Below are positions 43,072-51,614 of a stretch of 64,000 nt of DNA, piece after piece. Source of the DNA: Candidatus Gastranaerophilales bacterium (GTDB lineage: Bacteria; Cyanobacteriota; Vampirovibrionia; Gastranaerophilales; Gastranaerophilaceae); assembly GCA_944325105.1 (NCBI GenBank), contig CALUYW010000003.1, positions 1-64,000 of the forward strand, read 5' to 3'. Below the pieces are notes generated by a model that made no database searches, was not told where the DNA came from, and worked only from the letters and a program-made list of their open reading frames with translations. Every line of letters begins with the position of its first letter. Within the stretch, counting starts at the first letter, position 1. A program made the translations under genes and the position numbers.

Positions 43072-43767
43072 CTAAGATAGCGGCACATCAAGCGGCTCAA
43101 GAAGAATTACATCAAAAACAATGCCTTGGTCTATCACTACGTCATTTCCTTTTCTAAACAGGTCAAAGACACTATCTCCCACAAGATAAACCGCACCCCC
43201 GATTGTACCGCCCACAGCCGCTATCGGCGTTACAAGAAATCTGCCCCCGGGGAATAATTCATCTCCTGATTTTATGCCCCATTTTGTAGTTTTTGAAATT
43301 ATATTACCGCTTTTTTTAGTGTTTCTTTTTAATTCATCCCAATAATTACCGCCCCCTGAAATTGCTCCGTCAGGAAGTATTTCAAAGTTTGAACAAACTG
43401 CAGCGCTTATGGGAAGCTGTTTACCTTGTCCTGTTACAACATGGTCAAAAGTTAAATACAAAAGCGCACTTCTTGAGAGGCGTCCTGTTGTTCTGTATTT
43501 TTCAACAGTACCTCTTACAAGAGAACCTGAGGGTAAAACCGTTCTGCCATCAACTTTAACATCGCTTGTAAGTTTTGCGCTGAACATATCGCCCTCTTGG
43601 ACATTTGAAGTTGTTACGGGCTCAATCATTACAAGGTTTAATTTTGTTCCTTTCGGCAATCTTCTTGTTTGAATATCAGCTTTTATCTGATAAGCAAACC
43701 CTGATTGCAAAAGCCCCATGGAAAGTATTGCAGTAAGTATAAAAAGCGTGCAAAAAAACTTCTTCAT
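43072..43767 (-). CDS. Exported protein of unknown function
   Basis: A 231-residue protein with a signal peptide (about 1-25, ending GFAYQ), a beta-rich domain with LPKGTKLNLVMIEPVTTSNV, VLPSGSLVRGTVEKYRTTGR and TFDHVV, a glycine-rich loop (GGRFLVTPIAAVGGTIGGAV), and a hydrophobic end. The beta-rich part recalls the C-terminal barrel of VirB10/TrbI proteins, but no other secretion genes are near. Its stop lies 7 bp from the pncC start and its start abuts the YhaM-like gene. Confidence 0.7.
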   Translation of the reverse strand: MKKFFCTLFILTAILSMGLLQSGFAYQIKADIQTRRLPKGTKLNLVMIEPVTTSNVQEGDMFSAKLTSDVKVDGRTVLPSGSLVRGTVEKYRTTGRLSRSALLYLTFDHVVTGQGKQLPISAAVCSNFEILPDGAISGGGNYWDELKRNTKKSGNIISKTTKWGIKSGDELFPGGRFLVTPIAAVGGTIGGAVYLVGDSVFDLFRKGNDVVIDQGIVFDVILLEPLDVPLS

Positions 43768-44618
43768 TAATTTTTCTCCGTATTTTTTAACTCTCTTACA
43801 TTTATTTTTCCAAACTTTGCCGATAAGTCATCTATGTGATGAACAATGTAGTAAAACGGCTCTAAATCTTTCTCAGACAAGTCAATCATAGCACCCCACT
43901 CGGCTCTTCCGTGGTGAGCGGCTATCATTTTTGCAATGTTTTTAAAACCCTCTTTCATACAAAGCGTATAGCCGTATTGAGAGTGGCTTATCCAGTCTTT
44001 TTTAAATTCTTCGTTGTAATCTATAAAACCTGTCTCAAGGTCAATTTTATATTCAAAAATTTTACCTATATCATGCAAAATGCAGGCGCTATAGAGCTCT
44101 TCTTTATCAACTTTTGAATTAAGTTTAGGATACACAACTTTTGCAAAGTCCACACATTCTAAAGTATGTACCAAAAGTCCGCCTATATAATTGTGATGCA
44201 TGGCTTTTGCTGCAGGAGCGGTTTTTATAGAGTCTTTATTTTCTTTTAAAATATTCAGTACAAAGTCTTTCAATTTTTGATTTTCAAAAGTTTCCACAAA
44301 AGAAATAAGCTCAGTATATTTTTCATCTCTTTGCGCTTCATCTAAGCCGCATAGCGCCTCTTCAACAAGCTCCAAGTTATTTACAAGACAGTTGTTATAC
44401 TTTTCGTTATAGCTTGCAGTCAATATTTTTACAATATTCCCGGTCTTGAAAATCTTACTCTCAAGACGGTTTAGGGTTTCTTCCCACAAAATACAGTTTA
44501 ATATAGAGGAATCGGTTGTATTTCTAAGCTGGAGCTTGCCCATCTTAGTTCCCGCTTTTGTATCCCCCACTATAAAATTTAAAACTTCATACTGTGCATT
44601 TAAATCTGGCATTTTCAA
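43767..44618 (-). CDS. YhaM-like 3'-5' exoribonuclease (OB and HD domains)
   Basis: 283 residues: an OB-fold nucleic-acid-binding domain (about 10-85), then a metal-dependent HD domain with MHHNYIGGLLVHTLECVDFA, CILHDIGKIFEY, HSQYGY and IAAHHGRAEWG. This order and spacing match YhaM/CBF1-type exonucleases of Firmicutes. It would trim RNA or single-stranded DNA in the cytoplasm. It overlaps the next gene by one base. Confidence 0.88.
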   Translation of the reverse strand: MKMPDLNAQYEVLNFIVGDTKAGTKMGKLQLRNTTDSSILNCILWEETLNRLESKIFKTGNIVKILTASYNEKYNNCLVNNLELVEEALCGLDEAQRDEKYTELISFVETFENQKLKDFVLNILKENKDSIKTAPAAKAMHHNYIGGLLVHTLECVDFAKVVYPKLNSKVDKEELYSACILHDIGKIFEYKIDLETGFIDYNEEFKKDWISHSQYGYTLCMKEGFKNIAKMIAAHHGRAEWGAMIDLSEKDLEPFYYIVHHIDDLSAKFGKINVRELKNTEKN

Positions 44619-44653
44619 ATTTTATTATAAAAAATACTTTTTGTAAAGTTTTA

Positions 44654-45511
44654 TTAATTAGCATCATCAACCTTATTACAGGTTAATTTTACAAGGGTTT
44701 GATTGTTAATCTCACCGCCGATTAGCATAATAATTGATGTGTAATACAACCAAACCATTAAAATAGCAAAAGTACCGATTGTCCCATATACTCTGTTATA
44801 CGTACCAAGCTCGTTTACATAAAGAGAAAAAAGCCAAGAACCCAACAACCAAAACACGCAGAAAAACAAAGCCCCCGGCACTACACTTTTTCTTTTTACC
44901 GAAAAATCCCTTGCAGGCAGGACATAGTAGTTTATTAAGGCAAGTATAAAAAGCATAATAAACGCCACGGGCCAGCGTCCTATAAGCAAGGTATTAACTA
45001 CATTTTGAGGCATATGTATATGATTTGCGACAAAATTTAAAATCACTTTACCAAAGATAATAAGGTTTACCGATATAAAAAGGAAAAAAGTATCCACAAA
45101 AACCATAAGCACGGAGAGCAGTCTTGTTTTTATAAAACTTCTGTTTTCCTGAATTTTATTTGCCCTGTTAAGTCCTTTTATAATCACCGCTATAGCATTT
45201 GACGTTAAAAATAAAGTCACAAGAAAACCGATTATCGCCATTATACCGCCGTTTTGAAAGAGTATAACTTCTTTTAAGACACTTCTGAATAAATCACTCA
45301 CCCCATGGGGTGTAAACGCTGAAATAGCGTATATTACCTTATCTACAAAAAATTTCTTACCCAGCCAGCCAAAAACCGCCATTAAAAAAAGCATAAAAGG
45401 AAAAATCCCTAAAACAAGCATAAAAGCCATTTCAGAGGCAGCTCCGGGGAAATCTTCTTCTATTATTGAATTTTTTAAATTAACAATATACTCTTTTAAA
45501 AGTTTTATCAT
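44654..45511 (-). CDS. YihY/UPF0761 family membrane protein
   Basis: A 285-residue protein with six membrane segments. Typical family blocks: FPGAASEMAFMLVLGIFPFM, a central VIIKGLNRANKIQENRSFIK, and the C-terminal YNRVYGTIGTFAILMVWLYY with ggEiN-type IMLIGGEINNQ. Often mislabelled RNase BN; the true role is unknown. ATG 45511, with AGGA upstream, is preferred to TTG 45517, which would leave almost no spacing. It follows nrnA. Confidence 0.88.
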   Translation of the reverse strand: MIKLLKEYIVNLKNSIIEEDFPGAASEMAFMLVLGIFPFMLFLMAVFGWLGKKFFVDKVIYAISAFTPHGVSDLFRSVLKEVILFQNGGIMAIIGFLVTLFLTSNAIAVIIKGLNRANKIQENRSFIKTRLLSVLMVFVDTFFLFISVNLIIFGKVILNFVANHIHMPQNVVNTLLIGRWPVAFIMLFILALINYYVLPARDFSVKRKSVVPGALFFCVFWLLGSWLFSLYVNELGTYNRVYGTIGTFAILMVWLYYTSIIMLIGGEINNQTLVKLTCNKVDDAN

Positions 45512-45520
45512 TCTCAATTC

Positions 45521-46477
45521 CTACAGATGTTTTTTAATTTCATCAATTAAAAGCTCAACTGCCTCATAAACATGCTTTCTTATAGTGCAGCCCGCAGCCC
45601 TTATATGTCCTCCGCCGCCGAATTTTTTTACAACTTCGGTCACATCTTTTTCTTTTGAGCGGAGCGAAACTTTTGTCGTGTTATTGGATGATTCTTTTAA
45701 AACACAGGCAAATTCAACGGTTTTTATTGAGCGCAAGTTCTCACAAATCCCCTCCGTGTGCTCATCTTTAGCACCAAACTTTTCCATATCGCTCTTTGTA
45801 ACCGTTGTATAGACAATTTTGTCATCACACAAAAACTTTGCACCAGCTACGCAATGCGCCTGAAACATAACCATAGCCTTTGCTTTTAGGTCATAGCACT
45901 TTCTTGCAATATCTGATGTATTAACCCCTATTTTTGCAAGTTCTGCTGCAATTTCAAGAGTTCTTGGCGTTACGGTTTCATACTTAAAGCACCCGGTGTC
46001 TGTTAAAATAGATACATACAGGCAATTTGCCATCTCAAGAGTGATTTTTTTACCCGATTGTAAAAACATCTCATAAAGCACTTCACCTGCGCTTGAAAGA
46101 CCGCCTTTTACAAGGTTGTATCGGGCAAAGCCCCTGTTTGTTTTGTGGTGGTCAATGTTAATTGTGACTTTTGCATTGTTAAAAATATCTCTGGCGTTCT
46201 CTACAACCCTATCAATTGACGCTACATCAATGCAAATAACCGTATCGTAGATATTTTGAACAGTCTCAAGAGTTTTTGCTTTATCCAAATAAGGTAAAAA
46301 AGTATAAGTATCAGGGCAACTTTTACCTCCCGAAAGCTGTAGAAGAATATCAGCCTTATCGCCAATGTATGATTTAAGAGCACAAGCGCAGCCCAGCGTA
46401 TCTCCGTCAGGATTAACGTGCGTTATAATTAGAATTTTTTTTGCTCTCTCTATTAAATCAAAAATCTTTTCTTCCAT
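45521..46477 (-). CDS. nrnA: DHH-family oligoribonuclease / pAp phosphatase (NrnA)
   Basis: 318 residues. DHH domain with ITHVNPDGDTLGCACAL, VICIDVAS and INIDHHKTN; DHHA1 domain with FGGGGHIRAAGC. The metal-binding Asp and His set is complete. It degrades nano-RNA and 3'-phosphoadenosine 5'-phosphate. It is followed by yihY after 9 bp. Confidence 0.92.
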   Translation of the reverse strand: MEEKIFDLIERAKKILIITHVNPDGDTLGCACALKSYIGDKADILLQLSGGKSCPDTYTFLPYLDKAKTLETVQNIYDTVICIDVASIDRVVENARDIFNNAKVTINIDHHKTNRGFARYNLVKGGLSSAGEVLYEMFLQSGKKITLEMANCLYVSILTDTGCFKYETVTPRTLEIAAELAKIGVNTSDIARKCYDLKAKAMVMFQAHCVAGAKFLCDDKIVYTTVTKSDMEKFGAKDEHTEGICENLRSIKTVEFACVLKESSNNTTKVSLRSKEKDVTEVVKKFGGGGHIRAAGCTIRKHVYEAVELLIDEIKKHL

Positions 46478-46517
46478 GTTTGAAAGATTAGCACAAAAAA
46501 TATCTCACTTGCAATTT

Positions 46518-47054
46518 TTAAAATGCTCTTTTTACGTTTTTTAAACTGATGACACTGTCCTTGTAAAAAGTGAGAAAAGAATAGCTGCTTTTAAGCTCAC
46601 TGGCATAAGTTGAGCTTAAAATTTTAAGAGCATTTTTAAAAAGCTTGAGTGCACTTAGAGGTTTATTGATATTTAAAAGCAAATCTATTTTTAAACGATA
46701 CAGAGAAAACATTTTTTCACTATCGCCAAGAGCAACATTTAAAGCACTTTTTTCGCAAAACTCTAAAGCTTTTGAATATTCTCCTTTTTGAGAGTAGCAA
46801 TACGCGAGTTTTGAAGTTACTTCAAAGTCATTTTCTCCCATATCATAAAGCTTTTGCCAGATATTAAGCGCTTGAGTTATTTTATCTTCCAAAATAAACA
46901 TCCCGCCCTTAAGCCTTAATGCTTTTTTGTGTTTTGGGGACTCTTTTAGAGCGTATTCAACGTATTTGTGCGCCTTTTTATTGTCTTCAATATAAAAAAA
47001 CGTATCGTAGGCTATTTTGTAATATTTTTCCGCTAAAAAATTTATAACTTGCAT
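46518..47054 (-). CDS. Cytoplasmic TPR-like protein
   Basis: A 178-residue helical protein without signal peptide, with three or four TPR-like units such as KKAHKYVEYALKESPKHKKA and KGEYSKALEFCEKSALNVAL. No further domain. Function unknown. It lies upstream of nrnA with a 40-bp gap and is divergent from nrdJ across 220 bp. Confidence 0.7.
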   Translation of the reverse strand: MQVINFLAEKYYKIAYDTFFYIEDNKKAHKYVEYALKESPKHKKALRLKGGMFILEDKITQALNIWQKLYDMGENDFEVTSKLAYCYSQKGEYSKALEFCEKSALNVALGDSEKMFSLYRLKIDLLLNINKPLSALKLFKNALKILSSTYASELKSSYSFLTFYKDSVISLKNVKRAF

Positions 47055-47274
47055 ATTTTTAATAATTTATAAAATTCTCACAAGCTACATTGTATAGACT
47101 TATAAGCACACAGGGCTAGTATATTTTTATAAAAAGGTCGAAAACATGACAGGGTGCATGATTTGCATGAAATTACAAATCGTTACATTAAGGCATGAAT
47201 TTTCAAAAAGTTTTAAGATATAATTAATAGAAATTAAAATTTTTAAAAATATTATTGGTTGGAGGTATGAAAAG
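47055..47274 (+). promoter_or_regulatory. Upstream region of nrdJ
   Basis: 220 bp of AT-rich DNA. A TATAAT box at 47218-47223 lies about 50 bp before the start, with TTTCAA some 17 bp further upstream. A short GATTTG...CAAATC pairing occurs near 47160-47185. Despite the B12-dependent gene I see no cobalamin-riboswitch core and no clear NrdR box. Confidence 0.4.
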
Positions 47275-49362
47275 GTGAATTCCCTTAGCGAAAGTGCAAA
47301 CGATTCAGGGTTGTCGTTATCAAAAAATGCCATCAAGGTTCTGGAAAAAAGGTACTTAAAAAGAGGTTTAGACGGAGAGGTTATTGAAAGTCCCGCGGAT
47401 TTATTCCACAGGGTAGCAGACACTATAGCCTCTGCAGACAGGCAGTTTGGCGCAAGCGATGAAGAAGTAAGCAAAACTGCGCAAGAATTTTATGAAATGA
47501 TTACAAACTGCTACTTTATGCCAAACTCTCCCACACTTATGAACGCAGGAAGAGAGCTGGGACAGTTGAGCGCTTGCTTTGTACTGCCCGTTGAAGACTC
47601 TCTTGAGGGAATTTTTGAAACTATAAAAAATACTGCTCTAATTCACAAATCAGGCGGCGGTACAGGTTTTTCTTTTGCAAGATTAAGACCTAAAAATGAT
47701 GTAGTACATTCTACTATGGGCGTATCATCAGGGCCTGTTTCTTTTATGGAAGTATTTAACGCAGCAACTGAAGCCGTTAAACAAGGCGGCACAAGACGCG
47801 GCGCTAATATGGGTATCCTTAGAATTGACCACCCCGATATTTTAGAGTTCATTCACTGCAAAGATGACCTTAGCAAACTAAATAACTTTAACATTTCAAT
47901 TGCAGTAACAGATGAATTTATGCGCGCTGTTGAAGAAGACAGAGACTTTGAACTTATTCACCCTAATACAAAACAGTGTGTCAAAAAAGTCAGAGCAAGA
48001 GAAATCTTTGACATAATAGTTAAAGGCGCTTGGAGCTCAGGCGAACCCGGCATTATCTTTATTGACAGAATAAATCAAGATAACCCGACACCTGCTCTGG
48101 GTGAAATTGAATCTACAAACCCGTGCGGTGAAGTTCCGCTTTTACCTTATGAAGCTTGTAACTTAGGTTCAATTAACCTTGCAAAAATGATTAAACAAAA
48201 CCCCGCAGGCGGCTTAGATGTTGACTGGAGCAAGCTTGCAAGCGTCACAAGGAGTGCTATTCACTTCTTAGATAACGTAATTGTAGTTAACAACTACCCT
48301 CTGCCTCAAATAGCAGAAATGGTAAGCAATATCAGAAAAATCGGTCTTGGCGTTATGGGCTTAGCTGATATGCTTATGAAACTCGGTATTCCATATAATT
48401 CAGAAGAAGGCTGCAACTTGGGCGCTAAGGTAATGGAGTTTATTGATTATCATTCAAAAGCTCAAAGTATCAACCTGAGTGAAACAAGAGGTAAATTCAA
48501 AGGCTTTGACGAGAGCGTTTATGCTCGTCCTGATTACCTGTATAACAAATACAAAGGAAAATCAGCAGGTGTTATCATTGATGAAATGTGGAAAGACCTT
48601 GATAACAGAATTGCAAAATCAGGTATCAGAAACGCAACAACAACATGCATTGCACCAACAGGTACAATATCAATGATAGCAGGCGCTTCAGGCGGTATTG
48701 AGCCTCTGTTTGGTCTTGTATTTAAACGCAACATCATGGACGGCACTATTCTTCTTGAAGTTAACCCGATTTTTGAAAACTATGCAAAAGAAAAAGGTTT
48801 CTACAGTGAAGAATTGATGGAAGAAATTGCAAAGACAGGCTCAATTGCTCACATTGACGGTATTGATGAAAAAACCAAAAAAATCTTTGCAACAGCTCAT
48901 GATGTTTCTCCCGAAGCGCACATTATGATGCAGGCAGCATTCCAACTTCACACAGACAACGCCGTTTCAAAAACAATTAACTTTGTTGAAAGTGCTACCG
49001 TTGAAGATGTTGCAAAAGCCTACATGCTTGGCTTTAAGGCAGGTCTTAAAGGCTTAACCGTTTATCGTAACAACTCCAGATGGTCACAACCGATGGTAGT
49101 GGATAAAGTTAAGACAAGGGAAGAAAAAGAAGCAGAAATGAAAGCTCAACAAGAAAGCGCCCAAAGTGTTTCACCCGAAGCTCAAAGCGTTGACTTGCCC
49201 GAGTTTAAAGAAGAACATAAAGAATTGGAAACTATAGGGGAGAGAGTGGATGAAAACGGTGTAACACTTAAAACCGTTGTATGTCCAGAATGCGGCAACT
49301 CAATTGAGATGGCAGAAGGCTGCTTTATATGCCTTAACTGCGGATACTCAGGTTGCAGCTAA
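47275..49362 (+). CDS. nrdJ: Vitamin B12-dependent (class II) ribonucleotide reductase
   Basis: 695 residues; reduces ribonucleotides using adenosylcobalamin, so works with or without oxygen. Visible blocks: PNSPTLMNAGRELGQLSACF, HKSGGGTGFSFARLRP, GGTRRGANMGIL, the substrate-site STNPCGEVPLLPYEACNLGS, and NATTTCIAPTGTISMIAGAS. The C-terminus carries a zinc ribbon (CPECGNSIEMAEG, CLNCGYSGC) for re-reduction. The start is GTG at 47275 with GGAGG 10 nt upstream. Followed by its own terminator. Confidence 0.95.
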   Translation: MNSLSESANDSGLSLSKNAIKVLEKRYLKRGLDGEVIESPADLFHRVADTIASADRQFGASDEEVSKTAQEFYEMITNCYFMPNSPTLMNAGRELGQLSACFVLPVEDSLEGIFETIKNTALIHKSGGGTGFSFARLRPKNDVVHSTMGVSSGPVSFMEVFNAATEAVKQGGTRRGANMGILRIDHPDILEFIHCKDDLSKLNNFNISIAVTDEFMRAVEEDRDFELIHPNTKQCVKKVRAREIFDIIVKGAWSSGEPGIIFIDRINQDNPTPALGEIESTNPCGEVPLLPYEACNLGSINLAKMIKQNPAGGLDVDWSKLASVTRSAIHFLDNVIVVNNYPLPQIAEMVSNIRKIGLGVMGLADMLMKLGIPYNSEEGCNLGAKVMEFIDYHSKAQSINLSETRGKFKGFDESVYARPDYLYNKYKGKSAGVIIDEMWKDLDNRIAKSGIRNATTTCIAPTGTISMIAGASGGIEPLFGLVFKRNIMDGTILLEVNPIFENYAKEKGFYSEELMEEIAKTGSIAHIDGIDEKTKKIFATAHDVSPEAHIMMQAAFQLHTDNAVSKTINFVESATVEDVAKAYMLGFKAGLKGLTVYRNNSRWSQPMVVDKVKTREEKEAEMKAQQESAQSVSPEAQSVDLPEFKEEHKELETIGERVDENGVTLKTVVCPECGNSIEMAEGCFICLNCGYSGCS

Positions 49363-49371
49363 AAACTTTTT

Positions 49372-49400
49372 AAGCCGGCAAAAGCCGGCTTAGTTTCTTT
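49372..49400 (+). terminator. Terminator of nrdJ
   Basis: AAGCCGGC (49372-49379) and GCCGGCTT (49384-49391) form a perfect 8-bp stem with a 4-nt loop, followed by a broken T-run (AGTTTCTTT). Confidence 0.82.
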
Positions 49401-49402
49401 AT

Positions 49403-50140
49403 ATGGATAATAAAATGAAAAATTTCATATATGACCTTAAAATGAGATATAACAAAGCTGTCTTTATGCTTTTAAAGCAAGCTAAAATGCCCCCAAGACC
49501 TTTCAGAGTAAAGTTTGAAACTAAATGTCTTGTACTTTCACCCTACATAGGTTCTGAAAGCTTAGGACTCGGTGGGCTTATTGCTCAATATCCGAAAAAT
49601 TTTGAAGTATTGGCGCTTACTAACGGCTCTTCCATGGTAAAAAATGTAAGCAAAATTGAGTCAATAAATACAAAAAAAGAACAGTTTTACGGCGTTATGA
49701 AACACGCAAGAGTAAAAGGCTACAAGATTTTTGATATTAACTCCGATGAACTAAAAAACGAATACAAAAAAGTAGCAAAAATTGACATCAGCGAAGTAGA
49801 TTTTATTTTTATACCAAACCCGTTTGACGGCAATAAAGATACACTGGCACTTATTGAGCATTTTAAAAAAATACTTACAACAAAAGAGCATAAAAAAACT
49901 CTGCAAATTCTTATGTATGAAAGCGATTGCCCGCTGTCTTACATTGACTACTTTGCAGACATTACAAATATTTCATCCACAAAAAAACAAATGCTTGATA
50001 TCTACTACAGTGACAACGAAAAATTAACCTCGGGTGTTATGGGTTTAAACAGATTTCGTGCTATAGGTCAAGATGCACAATACTGCGAAGGCTTTGCAGG
50101 ATTTTTCGTTCAAGATTTTTTAAAACTGCCCCTCATGTAG
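49403..50140 (+). CDS. PIG-L-like protein with lost metal site (probable pseudoenzyme)
   Basis: A 245-residue protein whose layout matches PIG-L/LmbE deacetylases: a strand then LGLGGLIAQYPKNFEVLALTNGS, KKEQFYGVMKHARVKGYKIF, and VDFIFIPNPFDGNKDTLALI. In active members the first block reads HPDDE and the last DxHxDH, supplying the zinc ligands. Here these positions read YIGSES and DGNKDT, so the His and Asp ligands are missing. It may bind a sugar or scaffold a partner without catalysis. ATG 49403 and 49415 are both possible starts, neither with a clear ribosome site. Confidence 0.65.
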   Translation: MDNKMKNFIYDLKMRYNKAVFMLLKQAKMPPRPFRVKFETKCLVLSPYIGSESLGLGGLIAQYPKNFEVLALTNGSSMVKNVSKIESINTKKEQFYGVMKHARVKGYKIFDINSDELKNEYKKVAKIDISEVDFIFIPNPFDGNKDTLALIEHFKKILTTKEHKKTLQILMYESDCPLSYIDYFADITNISSTKKQMLDIYYSDNEKLTSGVMGLNRFRAIGQDAQYCEGFAGFFVQDFLKLPLM

Positions 50141-50154
50141 AGCATAAAGTATAA

Positions 50155-50182
50155 TTGTAATAGAACTATTTTATTGTATAAT
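50155..50182 (+). promoter_or_regulatory. Sigma-70-type promoter of the rubredoxin/flavodiiron operon
   Basis: TTGTAA (50155-50160) and TATAAT (50177-50182) are separated by 16 bp, 30 bp before the rubredoxin ATG. Confidence 0.75.
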
Positions 50183-50211
50183 TAATAGGACAATAAAATG
50201 GAGGAACAATT

Positions 50212-50373
50212 ATGGACAAATACCTATGCACAGTGTGCGGCTGGGAATACGACCCTCAGGCAGGTGATCCGGCTAACGATGTAGCAGCAGGAACAGCTTT
50301 TGAAGACCTTCCTGAAGATTGGCTATGCCCGATTTGCGGAGTAGGTAAAGACCAATTTGAAAAAGTGTTATAA
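50212..50373 (+). CDS. Rubredoxin
   Basis: A 53-residue iron protein. Two CxxCG loops, [10 protein letters not shown] and [10 protein letters not shown], hold the single Fe; the aromatic and acidic core residues ([16 protein letters not shown]) are standard. GGAGG lies 7 nt before ATG 50212. It passes electrons to the flavodiiron protein encoded 59 bp downstream, forming an O2/NO detoxification system. Confidence 0.97.
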   Translation: MDKYLCTVCGWEYDPQAGDPANDVAAGTAFEDLPEDWLCPICGVGKDQFEKVL

Positions 50374-50379
50374 TCTATT

Positions 50380-50406
50380 ACTAAGGGCGTATCTTACGCC
50401 CTTAGT
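50380..50406 (+). promoter_or_regulatory. Perfect 12-bp hairpin between rubredoxin and flavodiiron genes
   Basis: ACTAAGGGCGTA (50380-50391) and TACGCCCTTAGT (50395-50406) pair fully over a TCT loop, starting 6 nt after the rubredoxin stop. No T-run follows, so it is not a simple terminator. It may stabilise the upstream message or set the ratio of the two proteins. Confidence 0.7.
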
Positions 50407-50432
50407 ATATTAAGAATAGTCGAGGGGAAAAT

Positions 50433-51614
50433 ATGAAACTGATTAAAGATAACGTATATTACTGTGGTGTAGCCGATTTTGGCAGAAGAATTTTTGACCA
50501 GCTTATACCGCTGCCAAACGGAACAACATACAACTCATACTACATTGAAGGGTCACAAAAGCGCGCTCTTATTGACACATCCTATTCAAAAACCATTAAA
50601 GAATTTTTGGATAAATTAAACGGCAAGGGCGAATTTATCGACTACGTTATTGCAAATCACGCTGAGGGTGACCACTCTGAGGCTTTAGTAAAAGTACTTC
50701 AAATGAATCCCAATGCAAAAGTTGTCACAAATAAAAAATGTGCAGAACTTTTGGTTGACCAATACGGTATTCCTCAGGAAAAATTTCATATAGTAAATGA
50801 GGGTGATGAAATATCACTTGGAAATAAAACCCTAAGATTTCACCTTACTCCTTGGGTTCACTGGCCCGATACGATGTTTACACATCTTGTTGAAGATAAT
50901 ATCTTATTTACTTGCGACTATCTTGGCGCACATATTACCTATGAACACGGAAACATCTTTGCCGAAGAAACTCAAGAGTATCTGCTCAGTGCAAAAAGAT
51001 ACTATGCTGAAATTATGATGCCCTTTAGGCCTCATTGCAAAAAATACCTTGAAAAAGTAAGACAAATTAACCCTTCAATAATCTGCCCGAGCCACGGGGG
51101 AATTTATAAAAATCCTGATTTTATACTTGATGCTTATCAGGAGTGGACTTGCGATACACCAAAAAATAAAGTTGTTATTCCTTACGTTTCAATGTATCAA
51201 AACACAGAGCGTATGGTAGACAGGCTTGTTGAAAAACTTAGAGAAGAAAATGTCGAAGTACATAAGTTTGACTTGATTTCAGATGATATAGGCGATTTAG
51301 CGGTTGAGCTTGTTGATGCGGCAACGGTTGTATTCGGTGCGTCTATGGTGCTTGCAATGCCTCATCCTTACGCATTTTTTGGAGTTTATTTAACAAATGC
51401 CCTAAGACCCAATGTTAAATTTATGTCTATAATAGGCTCATACGGCTGGGGCGGAAATCTGGTCGGTAAAATAGAAGAAAATACAAACCTCCTGCAGGTA
51501 GAAAAACTTGACTATATAACATTTAAAGGCAGAGCAAAAGAAGAAGATATCGAAAAAGTTGACGCACTTGCCCATACTATAGCTAAAAAACACAAAGAAA
51601 TAGGCGCAAAATAA
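50433..51614 (+). CDS. Flavodiiron protein (oxygen/nitric-oxide reductase)
   Basis: 393 residues. The beta-lactamase-fold domain has the diiron ligands in ANHAEGDHSE, WVHWPDTMFT, FTCDYLGAH and CPSHGGIYK. A flavodoxin domain from about residue 250 binds FMN (IPYVSMYQNTERMVDRL, GASMVLAMPHPYAF, GSYGWGGN). With the upstream rubredoxin as electron donor it reduces O2 to water or NO to N2O, as expected in an anaerobe. GAGGGG precedes the ATG. It abuts the next gene by one base. Confidence 0.95.
   Translation: MKLIKDNVYYCGVADFGRRIFDQLIPLPNGTTYNSYYIEGSQKRALIDTSYSKTIKEFLDKLNGKGEFIDYVIANHAEGDHSEALVKVLQMNPNAKVVTNKKCAELLVDQYGIPQEKFHIVNEGDEISLGNKTLRFHLTPWVHWPDTMFTHLVEDNILFTCDYLGAHITYEHGNIFAEETQEYLLSAKRYYAEIMMPFRPHCKKYLEKVRQINPSIICPSHGGIYKNPDFILDAYQEWTCDTPKNKVVIPYVSMYQNTERMVDRLVEKLREENVEVHKFDLISDDIGDLAVELVDAATVVFGASMVLAMPHPYAFFGVYLTNALRPNVKFMSIIGSYGWGGNLVGKIEENTNLLQVEKLDYITFKGRAKEEDIEKVDALAHTIAKKHKEIGAK

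Noticed and set aside
47055..47274. Cobalamin riboswitch upstream of nrdJ
   Set aside because: Expected from the enzyme's cofactor, but no B12-box or matching set of stems is visible.
47127..47474. 115-codon minus-strand frame over the nrdJ start
   Set aside because: Antisense to the conserved N-terminus of nrdJ and lacking a ribosome site.
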